The notes beneath the pieces were generated by a model. The model did no database searches. It was not told the origin of the DNA and was given only the letters and a program-made list of their open reading frames with translations. Shown in pieces: positions 8,076 to 15,234 of a DNA stretch of 15,316 nucleotides; the stretch's first letter is position 1, and every line of letters starts with the position of its first letter. Source of the stretch: an uncultured Clostridia bacterium (GTDB lineage Bacteria > Bacillota > Clostridia > Christensenellales > Pumilibacteraceae); the NCBI GenBank assembly GCA_947588325.1, contig CANPYH010000022.1:1-15316 (forward strand). Reading direction: 5' to 3'. The translations under genes were made by a program, and so were the position numbers.

Positions 8076-9422
8076 ATGTTTCATAACGATTACATTGCAT
8101 CCGTCTATGATACGGTTTGCAAAAGGAATCCGAACGAGCCTGAATTTTTGCAGGCCGTAAGAGAGGTCCTCGAATCGCTTGAGCCCGTAGCTGCCAAGCG
8201 CCCCGACCTCGTCGAAGCAGGCGTTTTCGAAAGAATCGTCGAGCCCGAGAGATTCGTCCAGTTCAGAGTAAGCTGGGTTGACGACAGCGGCAAGGTCAGA
8301 GTTAACCGCGGCTACCGCGTTCAGTTCAACTCCGCTATCGGACCTTACAAGGGCGGTCTCCGTCTCCATCCCTCGGTAAACGCGTCCGTCATCAAGTTCC
8401 TCGGTTTCGAGCAGATCTTCAAGAACAGCCTTACCACCCTTCCCATGGGCGGCGGTAAAGGCGGCAGCGACTTCGATCCCAAGGGCAAGAGCGACAACGA
8501 GATTATGCGTTTCTGCCAGTCCTTCATGACCGAGCTTTGCAAGCACATCGGCGCGGACACCGACGTTCCCGCAGGCGATATCGGCGTGGGCGCACGCGAG
8601 ATCGGATATATGTTCGGTCAGTACAAACGTCTCCGCAACGAGTTCACGGGCGTGCTTACGGGTAAGAGCCTGTCCTACGGCGGCTCCCTCGCCCGTACCG
8701 AAGCGACAGGCTACGGACTTTGCTACTTCACCGACGAAATGCTCAAGGCAAACGGGCTTTCGTTCAAGGGTAAGAAGGTTGTTATTTCCGGCTCGGGCAA
8801 CGTCGCTATCTACGCTAACCAGAAGGCGACCGAGCTCGGCGCGACCGTCATCGCTATGTCCGACTCCAACGGCTATGTCGTTGACGAGAAGGGCATCGAC
8901 CTTGCCGTTGTTAAGCAGATTAAGGAAGTCGAGAGAGGCAGAATCAGCGAGTATGCAAAGCGCGTCAAGGGCGCAAAGTACGTCGAGGGCTGCAAGAACA
9001 TCTGGACCGTTCCTTGTGATATTGCTCTCCCCTGCGCTACGCAGAATGAGCTTGACCTCGAAAGCGCTAAAACGCTTATCAAGAACGGCGTTAAGGCGGT
9101 TGCAGAGGGCGCTAACATGCCTTCCACCCCCGAGGCAGTCGAGGAGTTCCAGAAGAACGGTGTCCTCTTCGGACCCGCAAAGGCAGCCAATGCAGGCGGC
9201 GTCGCTACTTCGGGTCTCGAGATGAGCCAGAACTCCATTCGTATGTCCTGGACGTTCGAGGAAGTGGACGAGAAACTCCACGGCATTATGAAGAATATCT
9301 ACAAAGCGGCTTACGACGCTTCCGTCGAGTTCGGCTGCGCTGGTAACCTCGTTGCAGGCGCTAACATCGCGGGCTTCCTCAAAGTCGCCGACGCTATGAA
9401 GTGGCAGGGTATCGCGTACTGA
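8076..9422 (+). CDS. gdhA: NADP-type glutamate dehydrogenase
   Basis: The enzyme makes L-glutamate from 2-oxoglutarate and ammonia, usually with NADPH; it is cytosolic and hexameric. The ATG at 8076 is preceded by GGAGGAA at the right distance and gives 448 residues, almost exactly the size of the Escherichia coli enzyme. The open frame extends 28 codons upstream, but that part overlaps the promoter. Substrate-site motifs are clear: GPYKGGLR with Lys92, PMGGGKGG with the catalytic Lys128, and DVPAGDIGVG with the catalytic Asp168. The nucleotide-binding domain carries GSGNVA (239-244). The short hexameric form and its close resemblance to GdhA support NADP, but cofactor choice is inferred. It is a single-gene unit with its own promoter and terminator. 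Codon use is G+C-rich compared with the rhs island. Confidence 0.97.
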   Translation: MFHNDYIASVYDTVCKRNPNEPEFLQAVREVLESLEPVAAKRPDLVEAGVFERIVEPERFVQFRVSWVDDSGKVRVNRGYRVQFNSAIGPYKGGLRLHPSVNASVIKFLGFEQIFKNSLTTLPMGGGKGGSDFDPKGKSDNEIMRFCQSFMTELCKHIGADTDVPAGDIGVGAREIGYMFGQYKRLRNEFTGVLTGKSLSYGGSLARTEATGYGLCYFTDEMLKANGLSFKGKKVVISGSGNVAIYANQKATELGATVIAMSDSNGYVVDEKGIDLAVVKQIKEVERGRISEYAKRVKGAKYVEGCKNIWTVPCDIALPCATQNELDLESAKTLIKNGVKAVAEGANMPSTPEAVEEFQKNGVLFGPAKAANAGGVATSGLEMSQNSIRMSWTFEEVDEKLHGIMKNIYKAAYDASVEFGCAGNLVAGANIAGFLKVADAMKWQGIAY

Positions 9423-9476
9423 TTAACCTCCCGCGGCAAGTTTGGCCGTGGAAGGCGCAAATACTTAAACACACAA

Positions 9477-9508
9477 GGACCTTTCGGACAGCCGAGAGGC
9501 CCTTTTTT
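9477..9508 (+). terminator. gdhA terminator
   Basis: An 11-position stem (9477-9487 with 9492-9502), with one A-C mismatch and one G-U pair, is followed by six T residues. It lies about 55 bases after the gdhA stop. Confidence 0.85.
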
Positions 9509-9571
9509 ATGCGTAAATGCGGCTCTCGCAAAATTTTTTACGCAATCTTGTAAGAAATATTCAAATACCCC

Positions 9572-9600
9572 TTGAAATTTACATTGAACTGTGTTACAAT
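9572..9600 (+). promoter_or_regulatory. mscL promoter
   Basis: TTGAAA (9572-9577) and TACAAT (9595-9600) are separated by 17 bases and sit 32 bases before the mscL start. A GGAGG ribosome site follows just before the ATG. Confidence 0.7.
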
Positions 9601-9632
9601 GCGTAGTGATAAAATAATTTACGGAGGCACTT

Positions 9633-10148
9633 ATGAAGAAATTTTTCGCCGACTTTAAGGCGTTTATTTCAAAGGGCAACGTCCTCGATCTCGCCGTCGG
9701 CATGATCATAGGCGCTGCGTTCACCGCCATTGTTACGGCGGTCGTCAACGGCATACTCAATCCGCTTATCGCCATGATCCCCGGCGCGGACGGCACAAGC
9801 GCATTGCAGGTTGTGCTTAAACCCGCAGTTATGGACGGCGAAACCGTCTTGCAAGAAGCGGTAATACTCGACTTCGGTAGCGTTATCACGGCAATCATTA
9901 CCTTCCTGCTCACCGCGCTTTTGCTCTTCATTATCGTCAAGGCAATCGCTACGTCGCAGAGAAAGGCAGCCGAGCACCGTGCAAAGATCAAGAAAGAGCA
10001 CGAGGACAAACTTCGCGCGGAGGGCAAACTTCCCCCGCTCCCGCCCGAGGAAGAGAACGTCCCCGCTCCTACGACCGAAGAACTTCTCGCTCAAATCCGC
10101 GATTTGCTGATGGAGCAGAGAACGGCAAAGTCGCCTACGGAAGAATAA
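9633..10148 (+). CDS. mscL: Large-conductance mechanosensitive channel
   Basis: This is a homopentameric membrane channel that opens under high membrane tension to release solutes during hypo-osmotic shock. The 171 residues start with the family-typical amphipathic MKKFFADFKAFISKGNVLDLAVG. Transmembrane helix 1 is about 15-46, with the pore-lining GMIIGAAFTAIV, and helix 2 is about 77-104. A conserved C-terminal bundle helix (TTEELLAQIRDLL, 148-160) closes the protein. The segment joining helix 2 to the bundle (105-147, very charged, then proline-rich) is longer than in most homologues of about 130-150 residues. The gene stands alone, with its own promoter at 9572-9600 and a strong terminator after the stop. 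Confidence 0.96.
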   Translation: MKKFFADFKAFISKGNVLDLAVGMIIGAAFTAIVTAVVNGILNPLIAMIPGADGTSALQVVLKPAVMDGETVLQEAVILDFGSVITAIITFLLTALLLFIIVKAIATSQRKAAEHRAKIKKEHEDKLRAEGKLPPLPPEEENVPAPTTEELLAQIRDLLMEQRTAKSPTEE

Positions 10149-10182
10149 TAGCTTTGCAAAGAAAATAATAGTTTTATAAAGG

Positions 10183-10218
10183 AAAAGAGAGGAATGGTTA
10201 CGACCATTCCTCTCTTTT
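10183..10218. terminator. mscL terminator, perfect 16-bp hairpin
   Basis: A perfect 16-bp stem (10183-10198 with 10203-10218) encloses the loop TACG. It begins with AAAA and ends with TTTT, so it can end transcription on either strand. It lies 34 bases after the mscL stop. Confidence 0.85.
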
Positions 10219-10221
10219 ACA

Positions 10222-10375
10222 GTAGGCGTGGCGTATAGCGCCGCTGATGGGCGACGAGAAATCGCGGCTTCTGCTCGGTCATTTACGATTTAAGTAAACT
10301 CCCTCGCGAAGCCTTGATTTTCGCGCCCCTGAGTGGCACTCTCCGCCGCGCTCGGATTATCGTGTCGGGAAAAAG
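10222..10375 (-). repeat. Inverted copy of the conserved-loop hairpin repeat
   Basis: Read on the minus strand, this segment resembles 10795-10910 in order: GCGGCGGAGAGTGCC, then a hairpin whose loop contains GAGTTTACTTAAATCGTAAATGAC-like sequence (hairpin 10266-10313 on the plus strand), then ATCAGCGGCGCTATACG. The arms of the hairpin (GGCTTC / GAAGCC plus a partly paired extension) differ from those of the other copy but still pair. No credible gene is seen here. Confidence 0.6.
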
Positions 10376-10437
10376 GGTTTTTATTGATAGAGCAATAGCC
10401 TTACAGGTCAATTATTTCTTTCCGGATATTTGACAAA

Positions 10438-10632
10438 ACAATCCCCTCAGTCTGCCTAACGGCAGACAGCCCCCTCGACTTCGGGCGGCCACGTTCGTTC
10501 CCCACTTTTCGGGGTTATTGTTACTTTACTTGTTTCATTACAAGATTGTTGGATATGTACACGATAACTCGGGTAGTAGGTGTGGCCGCCCGAAGTCGAG
10601 GGGGGCTGGCGCGAAGCGCCTGAGGGGATTGT
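10438..10632 (+). mobile_element. 195-bp palindromic MITE-like element, copy 1
   Basis: The terminal inverted repeats are ACAATCCCCTCAG and CTGAGGGGATTGT. Inside them are a left hairpin (10450-10456 / 10461-10467), a right hairpin (GGCGC gaa GCGCC, 10608-10620), and a long paired arm of about 23 bp (10470-10492 with 10582-10604). An 89-base core contains small hairpins. It has no coding capacity. A second copy of exactly the same length lies inverted at 15030-15224. Similar CCCCTCAGTC-type palindromic repeats are common between genes in Clostridia. No clear target duplication is seen. Confidence 0.8.
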
Positions 10633-10685
10633 CATAGTAATTCCACCGAAAAAGCACCCTATGCGTAAGAGTGCCTTACATCATT

Positions 10686-10754
10686 AAATATATTTTCTTG
10701 CACAAGTTTGAAACAAACCGATATGAGAGCGGCGGAGAGGTGCGGTCAAACATA
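10686..10754 (+). repeat. 69-bp direct repeat unit, copy 1
   Basis: AAATATATTTTCTTGCACAAG followed by a GAAACAAACCGAT-type motif and GAGCGGCGGAGAGGTGCGG. The next unit begins 69 bases later. An open frame reads through both units with a repeated KYIFLHK.ETNR peptide, but I treat that as a by-product of the repeat. Confidence 0.7.
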
Positions 10755-10910
10755 AAATATATCTTCTTGCACAAGCCCGAAACGAACCGATTTGAGGAAG
10801 GCACAGAGTGCCGCTCAGACGTGCGAGAGAGGTTATTTCGACACAGGAGTTTACTAAATAGCGTAAATGACTGTGTCGAAATGTTCTCGGTTCGCGCGTA
10901 TCAGTGGCGC
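10755..10910 (+). repeat. Direct repeat copy 2 with full hairpin
   Basis: It begins like copy 1 (TCTTGCACAAG, GAAACGAACCGAT) and then continues into a hairpin with perfect 12-bp arms (10835-10846 and 10871-10882). The 24-base loop holds TTTAC...GTAAA. It ends with ATCAGTGGCGCTATG, which touches the stop codon of the thioesterase gene. The minus-strand copy at 10222-10375 shares the hairpin and end segments. Confidence 0.65.
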
Positions 10911-11326
10911 TATGTGACTTCCTTTAATATGTTGTCCCAGGAGGGGAACACCCTCCCTATCAACACCGGCGCGCCTGTTTTAAGGTCTATGAAACAATGC
11001 TCGCTTTTGGCGGTTGCAAAGAGCTTGCCTGTCGCCTTGTCGCGCATCTCATAGGAAAGGAAAAGTCTTGCTCCGGTATAGCGTTCGAATGTCACGGATA
11101 TTTCCATCTCGTCGCCGAAGCGCGCCGAAGCCTTATACTCCACGGACAGGGACAGAACGGGACCGGCGTAGCCCTGTTCTTCGATCTTTTTATACTCGAG
11201 GCCGAGAGAGTTAAGCGCCTCCACCCGCGCGTCCTCCATGAGATGGACGTACACGGCGTTATTGACAACCCCCATCATATCGCAGTCGCGGTATAACACT
11301 TTGTGCGAATAAGTCTTGACTTGCAT
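10910..11326 (-). CDS. Acyl-CoA/acyl-ACP thioesterase, hotdog 4HBT (YbgC/FcbC) family
   Basis: The product is 138 residues, the usual size for a single hotdog domain. The N-terminal YRDCDMMGVVNNAVYVHLMEDAR matches the YxDxDxxGxVNNxxY signature; Asp16 is the expected catalytic residue. The protein should hydrolyse a thioester of an acyl-CoA or acyl carrier protein in the cytosol; the chain length cannot be told. AGGAGG precedes the ATG by four bases, and the gap to the upstream phosphopantetheinyl transferase is 15 bases, so it is the last gene of the fatty-acid operon. Here it may release acyl chains or clear wrongly loaded carriers. The stop codon abuts the repeat copy at 10755-10910, and I see no ordinary terminator. 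Confidence 0.9.
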   Translation of the reverse strand: MQVKTYSHKVLYRDCDMMGVVNNAVYVHLMEDARVEALNSLGLEYKKIEEQGYAGPVLSLSVEYKASARFGDEMEISVTFERYTGARLFLSYEMRDKATGKLFATAKSEHCFIDLKTGAPVLIGRVFPSWDNILKEVT

Positions 11327-11341
11327 AGTTCCTCCTCGCGG

Positions 11342-11932
11342 TCATACGAACCGCATTTCTCCGTCCTCCGAGCACACGGTGACGAAGTATTCCTTGCCGA
11401 AATAATCACGGCGATAAGTCCTCGTTTGCGGGCTTCCCAAGTCCGCTGCCCGTAAATCCGTCGCTATCCCCCTGCCGTCGCGCTTTAACGCCGCTTCCTT
11501 TTTAGTCCACACCTCGAGCAGAGCCGCCGAAGCGTCCTCCGACGCCGCGACGTACCGCCCTTCTTCCTCGGCAAAGTACCTTTTCGCGAGAGCCTCGGCG
11601 TTCCCGACCTCGCGTATTTCCTCGATGTCTATCCCGACTTCGCTGTCCGAGAGCGCACACACGGCGACCTCTCCCGAGTGGGATATGCCGAACTTAATCC
11701 CGCTGTTAGCGAAGTACGGTTTGCCGTTCTCCGTCCGTTCTATCACGAGGGGCGCGGTATCTACTCCCCGCTCGTCCAACAAAAACAGCAGGGCGCGCAA
11801 TCCCGCCGCGCTCTGCCGTTTCGCTTTCTCGTTCTTTTTAGCCGCGATTGCGTCGATATATGCCCGTGAAGCGGGAAATCTCGCGTATAAGTCCGCAATC
11901 CCCTCCGATACTTTGCTCGCGGTAACCGTCAT
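11342..11932 (-). CDS. 4'-phosphopantetheinyl transferase (Sfp/Gsp superfamily)
   Basis: The enzyme moves the phosphopantetheine arm of coenzyme A onto the serine of a carrier protein, turning apo-ACP into holo-ACP. I choose the ATG at 11932, one base after the stop of the carboxyltransferase gene. The longer frame, starting 25 codons earlier, lies wholly inside that gene. The 196 residues carry the superfamily motifs FGISHSGE, GIDIEEI (Mg-binding Asp and Glu) and WTKKEAALKRDGRGI. It is somewhat shorter than Sfp (about 220-230), as in compact members. A transferase of this type inside a fab operon suggests that it serves primary fatty-acid ACP, possibly in place of AcpS; this is an inference. 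Confidence 0.93.
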   Translation of the reverse strand: MTVTASKVSEGIADLYARFPASRAYIDAIAAKKNEKAKRQSAAGLRALLFLLDERGVDTAPLVIERTENGKPYFANSGIKFGISHSGEVAVCALSDSEVGIDIEEIREVGNAEALAKRYFAEEEGRYVAASEDASAALLEVWTKKEAALKRDGRGIATDLRAADLGSPQTRTYRRDYFGKEYFVTVCSEDGEMRFV

Positions 11933-11933
11933 A

Positions 11934-13478
11934 TTACAGCGGCAGGTTGCCGTGCTTTCTCGCGGGGGCGGCTTGCTTCTTATTCTTAAGCATGACGAAG
12001 GCGTCAACTATCCTCGCCTTGGTCTCCTCGGGCAGGATAACCTCGTCCACGAACCCATGCGCCGCGGCGACATACGGATTCATAAACTTCTCTTCATACT
12101 CCGCTATTATCTTCTTGCGCTCGGCGTCCTTATCCTCCGCCGCCTCGATGCGCTTTCTGCCTATTATGTTAGCCGCGCCGTCCGCGCCCATAACCGCTAT
12201 CTCGGCTATCGGCCAGGCGAACACGATATCCGCTCCCATGCCCTTGGAGTTCATGGCGATATACGCGCCGCCGTACGCCTTACGCATGATAAGGCTTACC
12301 TTGGGCACCGTCGCTTCTGAGTACGCATACAGCATTTTCGCGCCGTGTCTTATTATTCCGTTATACTCCTGTTGTTTACCGGGCAGGAATGCGGGCACGT
12401 CGACAAGCGTGAGAATGGGGATATTGAAGCAGTCGCAGAAGCGTATGAACCGCGCCGCCTTATCGCTGGCGTTGAAGTCGAGCGATCCCGCGAGCACTTG
12501 CGGTTGGTTAGCCACTACGCCCACCGTTTTATGGCCCATTCTTATGAACCCGATCACTATGTTCTGCGCGAAATCGGGCTGTATCTCCATAAACGTACCG
12601 CGATCCGCTATCTCCTCGATAACGTGTCTTACGTCATACGACGCCTTTTTATTCTCGGGCACTATCGCCTGAAAGTTAGTAGCCTTGGTTATTGCGCTCT
12701 CGTCGAAGTCGGCTTGCTTATCCTCATACGACGAAGGCAGGTACCCGAGCAGCTGTCTTATTCCGTTCAAGCAGCTCTTATCGTCGGGATATGCGAAGTG
12801 CGCAACGCCGCTTTTTGCGGTATGTACCGCCGCGCCGCCGAGCTCCGCCGTTGTGACCGTCTCGCCCGTCACCGCCTTTATTACCGCGGGGCCTGTGATA
12901 TACATCTGGCTGGTCTCCTGCGTCATGAATATGAAGTCGCAAAGAGCGGGTGCATAGCACGCGCCGCCTGCGCACGGCCCCATTATAACGGCTATCTGCG
13001 GCACTACGCCGCTCATTTTGGAGTGGCGGTAGAATATTCCGCCGTACCCCGAAAGCGCGTCAATGCCCTCTTCAATCCTCGCTCCGCCGCTGTCATTGAT
13101 AGACACGAAGGGGGCGCGCATGTCATAAGCCATATCCATAACGCGGCAGATTTTTTGGGCTTGAGCCTCGCCTAAGCTGCCGCCGCCCACGGTGAAGTCC
13201 TGCGCCGACGCGAACACGAGTTTGCCCGCGACCTTGCCGTACCCAGTTATTACGCCGTCGCCGAGCACCTTCTTTTTATCCATGCCGAAGTCGTTTATTC
13301 TCGACTCCACCAGCGAGTTTACCTCGGTGAAAGTGCCCCTGTCGAAGAAGTATTCAAGTCTCTCGCTTGCGGTCATTTTGCCGCTCGCGTGCTGTTTTTC
13401 TATTCTTGCCTCGCCGCCGCCCGCGCTATGAGCCGCGCGTTTGTCTTTAAGCGATTGTATGCTTTTCGGATCCCACAT
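11934..13478 (-). CDS. Biotin-dependent acyl-CoA carboxyltransferase beta subunit (PccB/MmdA type)
   Basis: It transfers CO2 between carboxybiotin and an acyl-CoA. The ATG at 13478 has GGAGG nine bases upstream; a GTG three codons earlier is too close to that site. The 514 residues form two crotonase-like halves. The N-terminal half has SGGARI (130-135) and GPCAGGACYAPAL (168-180). The C-terminal half has VDVPAFLPGKQQEYNGIIRHGAK (359-381) and RKAYGGAYIAMNSK (399-412). Propionyl-CoA carboxylases usually have GGAYDVM here; this protein has GGAYIAM with Ile407, as in decarboxylase-type (MmdA) subunits, so the substrate is uncertain. It overlaps fabD by 32 bases. In this operon it could make malonyl-CoA as the acetyl-CoA carboxylase carboxyltransferase. 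No biotin carrier, biotin carboxylase or membrane decarboxylase subunit is present in the window. Confidence 0.93.
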   Translation of the reverse strand: MWDPKSIQSLKDKRAAHSAGGGEARIEKQHASGKMTASERLEYFFDRGTFTEVNSLVESRINDFGMDKKKVLGDGVITGYGKVAGKLVFASAQDFTVGGGSLGEAQAQKICRVMDMAYDMRAPFVSINDSGGARIEEGIDALSGYGGIFYRHSKMSGVVPQIAVIMGPCAGGACYAPALCDFIFMTQETSQMYITGPAVIKAVTGETVTTAELGGAAVHTAKSGVAHFAYPDDKSCLNGIRQLLGYLPSSYEDKQADFDESAITKATNFQAIVPENKKASYDVRHVIEEIADRGTFMEIQPDFAQNIVIGFIRMGHKTVGVVANQPQVLAGSLDFNASDKAARFIRFCDCFNIPILTLVDVPAFLPGKQQEYNGIIRHGAKMLYAYSEATVPKVSLIMRKAYGGAYIAMNSKGMGADIVFAWPIAEIAVMGADGAANIIGRKRIEAAEDKDAERKKIIAEYEEKFMNPYVAAAHGFVDEVILPEETKARIVDAFVMLKNKKQAAPARKHGNLPL

Positions 13479-14409
13479 TGTCTCCACCCTCCGTCAACCT
13501 GTCAAGGTCGGTTATTACGTTCACCGTAATCACGGGTATTGCCCTGTCTATGCGTTTCATGAACCCCGCAAGCGTTTTGCCGGGACCTATCTCCACGAAC
13601 CGCTCTACTCCGTCCTCCAGCATCGTGCGGACGGACTGTTCCCACTTGACAGGCGAGGACACCTGCGTCGCAAGCAGTTTCTTGATATCCCCCGCCTTCG
13701 TGACCTTCTCCGCCGTTACGTTCGCGACATACGGCTTTTTCGGGTCGTTAACTTCCACTCCTTCCAGCGTCTTTTCAAGGTTATCCCCCGCTGGAGCAAG
13801 CAGCGGCGAGTGGAAGGGGCCGCTGACCTTGAGCGGCGCGACGAGCTTGGCATTGGCTTCCTTGCACTTTTCGCCCGCTATCTCAACCGCCTCGATGTTG
13901 CCCGATACCACTATCTGTCCCGGGCAATTATAGTTCGCGGGTACTACGCAAAGCCCCGTTTCTTCCTCGGTCGCCTTGCATATTCCCTCCACGGTCTCTT
14001 TATCCAGACCTATTATCGCGGACATGCCGCCCTTGCCCTTGGGCACGGCGTTCTCCATGAATATACCGCGCTGTCTGACAGTCTTAACCGCGTCCTTGAA
14101 CGACATAGCCCCGCACGCCACAAGCGCCGCGTACTCGCCGAGCGACAGCCCCGCCGCTATATCGAACTTTGCCCCCATTCTCTCCACGCCCTTGAGTATG
14201 CACACTTCGGCAACGAGCATTGCCGCCTGCGTGTACTCGGTCTGGTTTATGAGTTCATTCTCCTCGAACAGGATTTTCTTTAAGTCGAAGTCGAGCACTT
14301 CCGCCGCTTCGTCAACTACCTGTCTGCACTCCTCGAAAGTCTCGTAAAAGTCCTTCGCCATGCCGACGTATTGCGCGCCCTGTCCGGGGAATATAAATGC
14401 TGTTTTCAT
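13447..14409 (-). CDS. fabD: Malonyl-CoA:ACP transacylase
   Basis: It loads malonyl groups from coenzyme A onto acyl carrier protein for fatty-acid synthesis. The 320 residues begin with FIFPGQGAQYVGMAKD. They carry the nucleophile motif GLSLGEY (Ser89), RQRG (Arg114) and GPFHSPL with the catalytic His200. The C-terminal EIGPGKTLAGFMKRI is also typical. GAGGAGAGGAAG just before the ATG is a good ribosome site, and fabZ ends 23 bases upstream. The last 15 or so residues (TEGGDNVGSEKHTIA) extend beyond the usual end and are encoded where the carboxyltransferase gene begins. The overlap suggests coupled translation of the enzyme that uses malonyl-CoA and the one that may make it. Confidence 0.97.
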   Translation of the reverse strand: MKTAFIFPGQGAQYVGMAKDFYETFEECRQVVDEAAEVLDFDLKKILFEENELINQTEYTQAAMLVAEVCILKGVERMGAKFDIAAGLSLGEYAALVACGAMSFKDAVKTVRQRGIFMENAVPKGKGGMSAIIGLDKETVEGICKATEEETGLCVVPANYNCPGQIVVSGNIEAVEIAGEKCKEANAKLVAPLKVSGPFHSPLLAPAGDNLEKTLEGVEVNDPKKPYVANVTAEKVTKAGDIKKLLATQVSSPVKWEQSVRTMLEDGVERFVEIGPGKTLAGFMKRIDRAIPVITVNVITDLDRLTEGGDNVGSEKHTIA

Positions 14410-14432
14410 ACTTCCTCTCCTCTTTGATGCTC

Positions 14433-14876
14433 TTAAGAATACAGCTGGTCCTTTCTCGCCGCGGTAAACGACAGCTCGCCCTTAGCCCTTAACTGCCCGT
14501 CCACCGACGCCTTTACGGCGAACTTGTAAAGCCCGCCTGCCGCCATTATCACCTTCGCCTCGAGCGTAAGCGTGTCGCCCGGTACTACCGCCCTTACGAA
14601 CTTGAACGCGTCCGCCTTTAACAGCACGTACACCGTGTCGGGATCCTCCGCCCCGTCCGTCTCGATAACCAGCGAGCAAAGCTGCGCCAACGACTCAATG
14701 ATGAGCACACCCGGCATAACTGGCATGTCGGGAAAGTGCCCGACAAAATACGGCTCGTTCACCGATACATTCTTAATGCCCTTCGCCGAAACATTGGGCA
14801 CTAATTCAATTACTTTCTCCACCATTTGAAACGGCGGTCTCTGCTTTATTCTTTTGTTTATATCTAAAATATTCAT
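14433..14876 (-). CDS. fabZ: 3-hydroxyacyl-ACP dehydratase
   Basis: It removes water from 3-hydroxyacyl-ACP in the fatty-acid elongation cycle. I choose the ATG at 14876 because it gives the normal FabZ N-terminus (MNILDINKRIKQRPPFQMV) and 147 residues. The frame stays open to 14951, but those codons encode the arms of a large hairpin. The catalytic pair is visible: His47 in FVGHFPDMPVMPG and Glu61 in GVLIIESLAQ. No Shine-Dalgarno is obvious before this ATG; an upstream ATG at 14927, after GCAGGGGGGA, would add 17 residues that look unlike FabZ. It is the first gene of the fabZ-fabD-carboxyltransferase-transferase-thioesterase operon seen here. Confidence 0.94.
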   Translation of the reverse strand: MNILDINKRIKQRPPFQMVEKVIELVPNVSAKGIKNVSVNEPYFVGHFPDMPVMPGVLIIESLAQLCSLVIETDGAEDPDTVYVLLKADAFKFVRAVVPGDTLTLEAKVIMAAGGLYKFAVKASVDGQLRAKGELSFTAARKDQLYS

Positions 14877-14893
14877 TTTTGTAAACGCGTCTT

Positions 14894-14937
14894 GCAGGGG
14901 GGAATGTCTTTTTTGAAAAAAAGCCATTCCCCCCTGC
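14894..14937. promoter_or_regulatory. Long hairpin in the fabZ leader
   Basis: The arms GCAGGGGGGAATG (14894-14906) and CATTCCCCCCTGC (14925-14937) pair perfectly. After one mismatch, seven more pairs (CTTTTTT with AAAAAAG) nearly close the loop. It lies 18 bases before the chosen fabZ ATG, where a ribosome site would normally be. It lacks a T run on the minus strand, so it is not a typical terminator for fabZ transcription. Confidence 0.7.
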
Positions 14938-15029
14938 ACCCCCTTTTTCAAAAAACTTAAAAAAATTTTTATTTTTGTTTTGTTATGATACTTGCGTGTT
15001 ATTAAATAATTAACTTTGTATGTTACAGG

Positions 15030-15224
15030 ACAATCCCCTCAGTCACCTTCGGTGACAGCCCCCCCTTACTAAGGGCGGCCACCCTGCTACCGGAGTTTCG
15101 GCACATAACCAACTATCTTGTAATGCTACAAGTTAAGCAACAATCCACCTGAACAGTCGGGAACGAATGTGGGCCGCCCTTAGTAAGGGGGGCTGTCTGC
15201 CGTCAGGCAGACTGAGGGGATTGT
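15030..15224 (-). mobile_element. 195-bp palindromic MITE-like element, copy 2 (inverted)
   Basis: The terminal inverted repeats ACAATCCCCTCAGTC / GACTGAGGGGATTGT bound an element of exactly the same length as copy 1. Its core matches the reverse complement of copy 1 (shared CATTACAAGAT-GTTGG and GTTCGTTCCC stretches). It has a left hairpin GTCACC ttc GGTGAC, a right hairpin GTCTGCC gtca GGCAGAC, and a long paired arm around CTTACTAAGGGCGGCC. No coding capacity is seen. It lies upstream of the fabZ operon. Confidence 0.8.
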
Positions 15225-15234
15225 TACTTCACTT

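Noticed and set aside
8007..9281. 424-codon open frame on the minus strand opposite gdhA
   Set aside because: A long antisense frame is common in G+C-rich codon-biased genes; the protein resembles nothing and gdhA is certain.
10222..10910. CRISPR array
   Set aside because: The repeats are few, diverged, partly inverted and lack regular spacers, and no cas gene is present.
10671..11054. Plus-strand frame with two copies of a KYIFLHK.ETNR peptide
   Set aside because: It is translation of the 69-bp direct repeats running into the antisense of the thioesterase gene; no ribosome site is seen.
14877..14951. N-terminal extension of FabZ from the longer open frame
   Set aside because: It encodes the arms of the palindromic hairpin and would give an N-terminus unlike the family.
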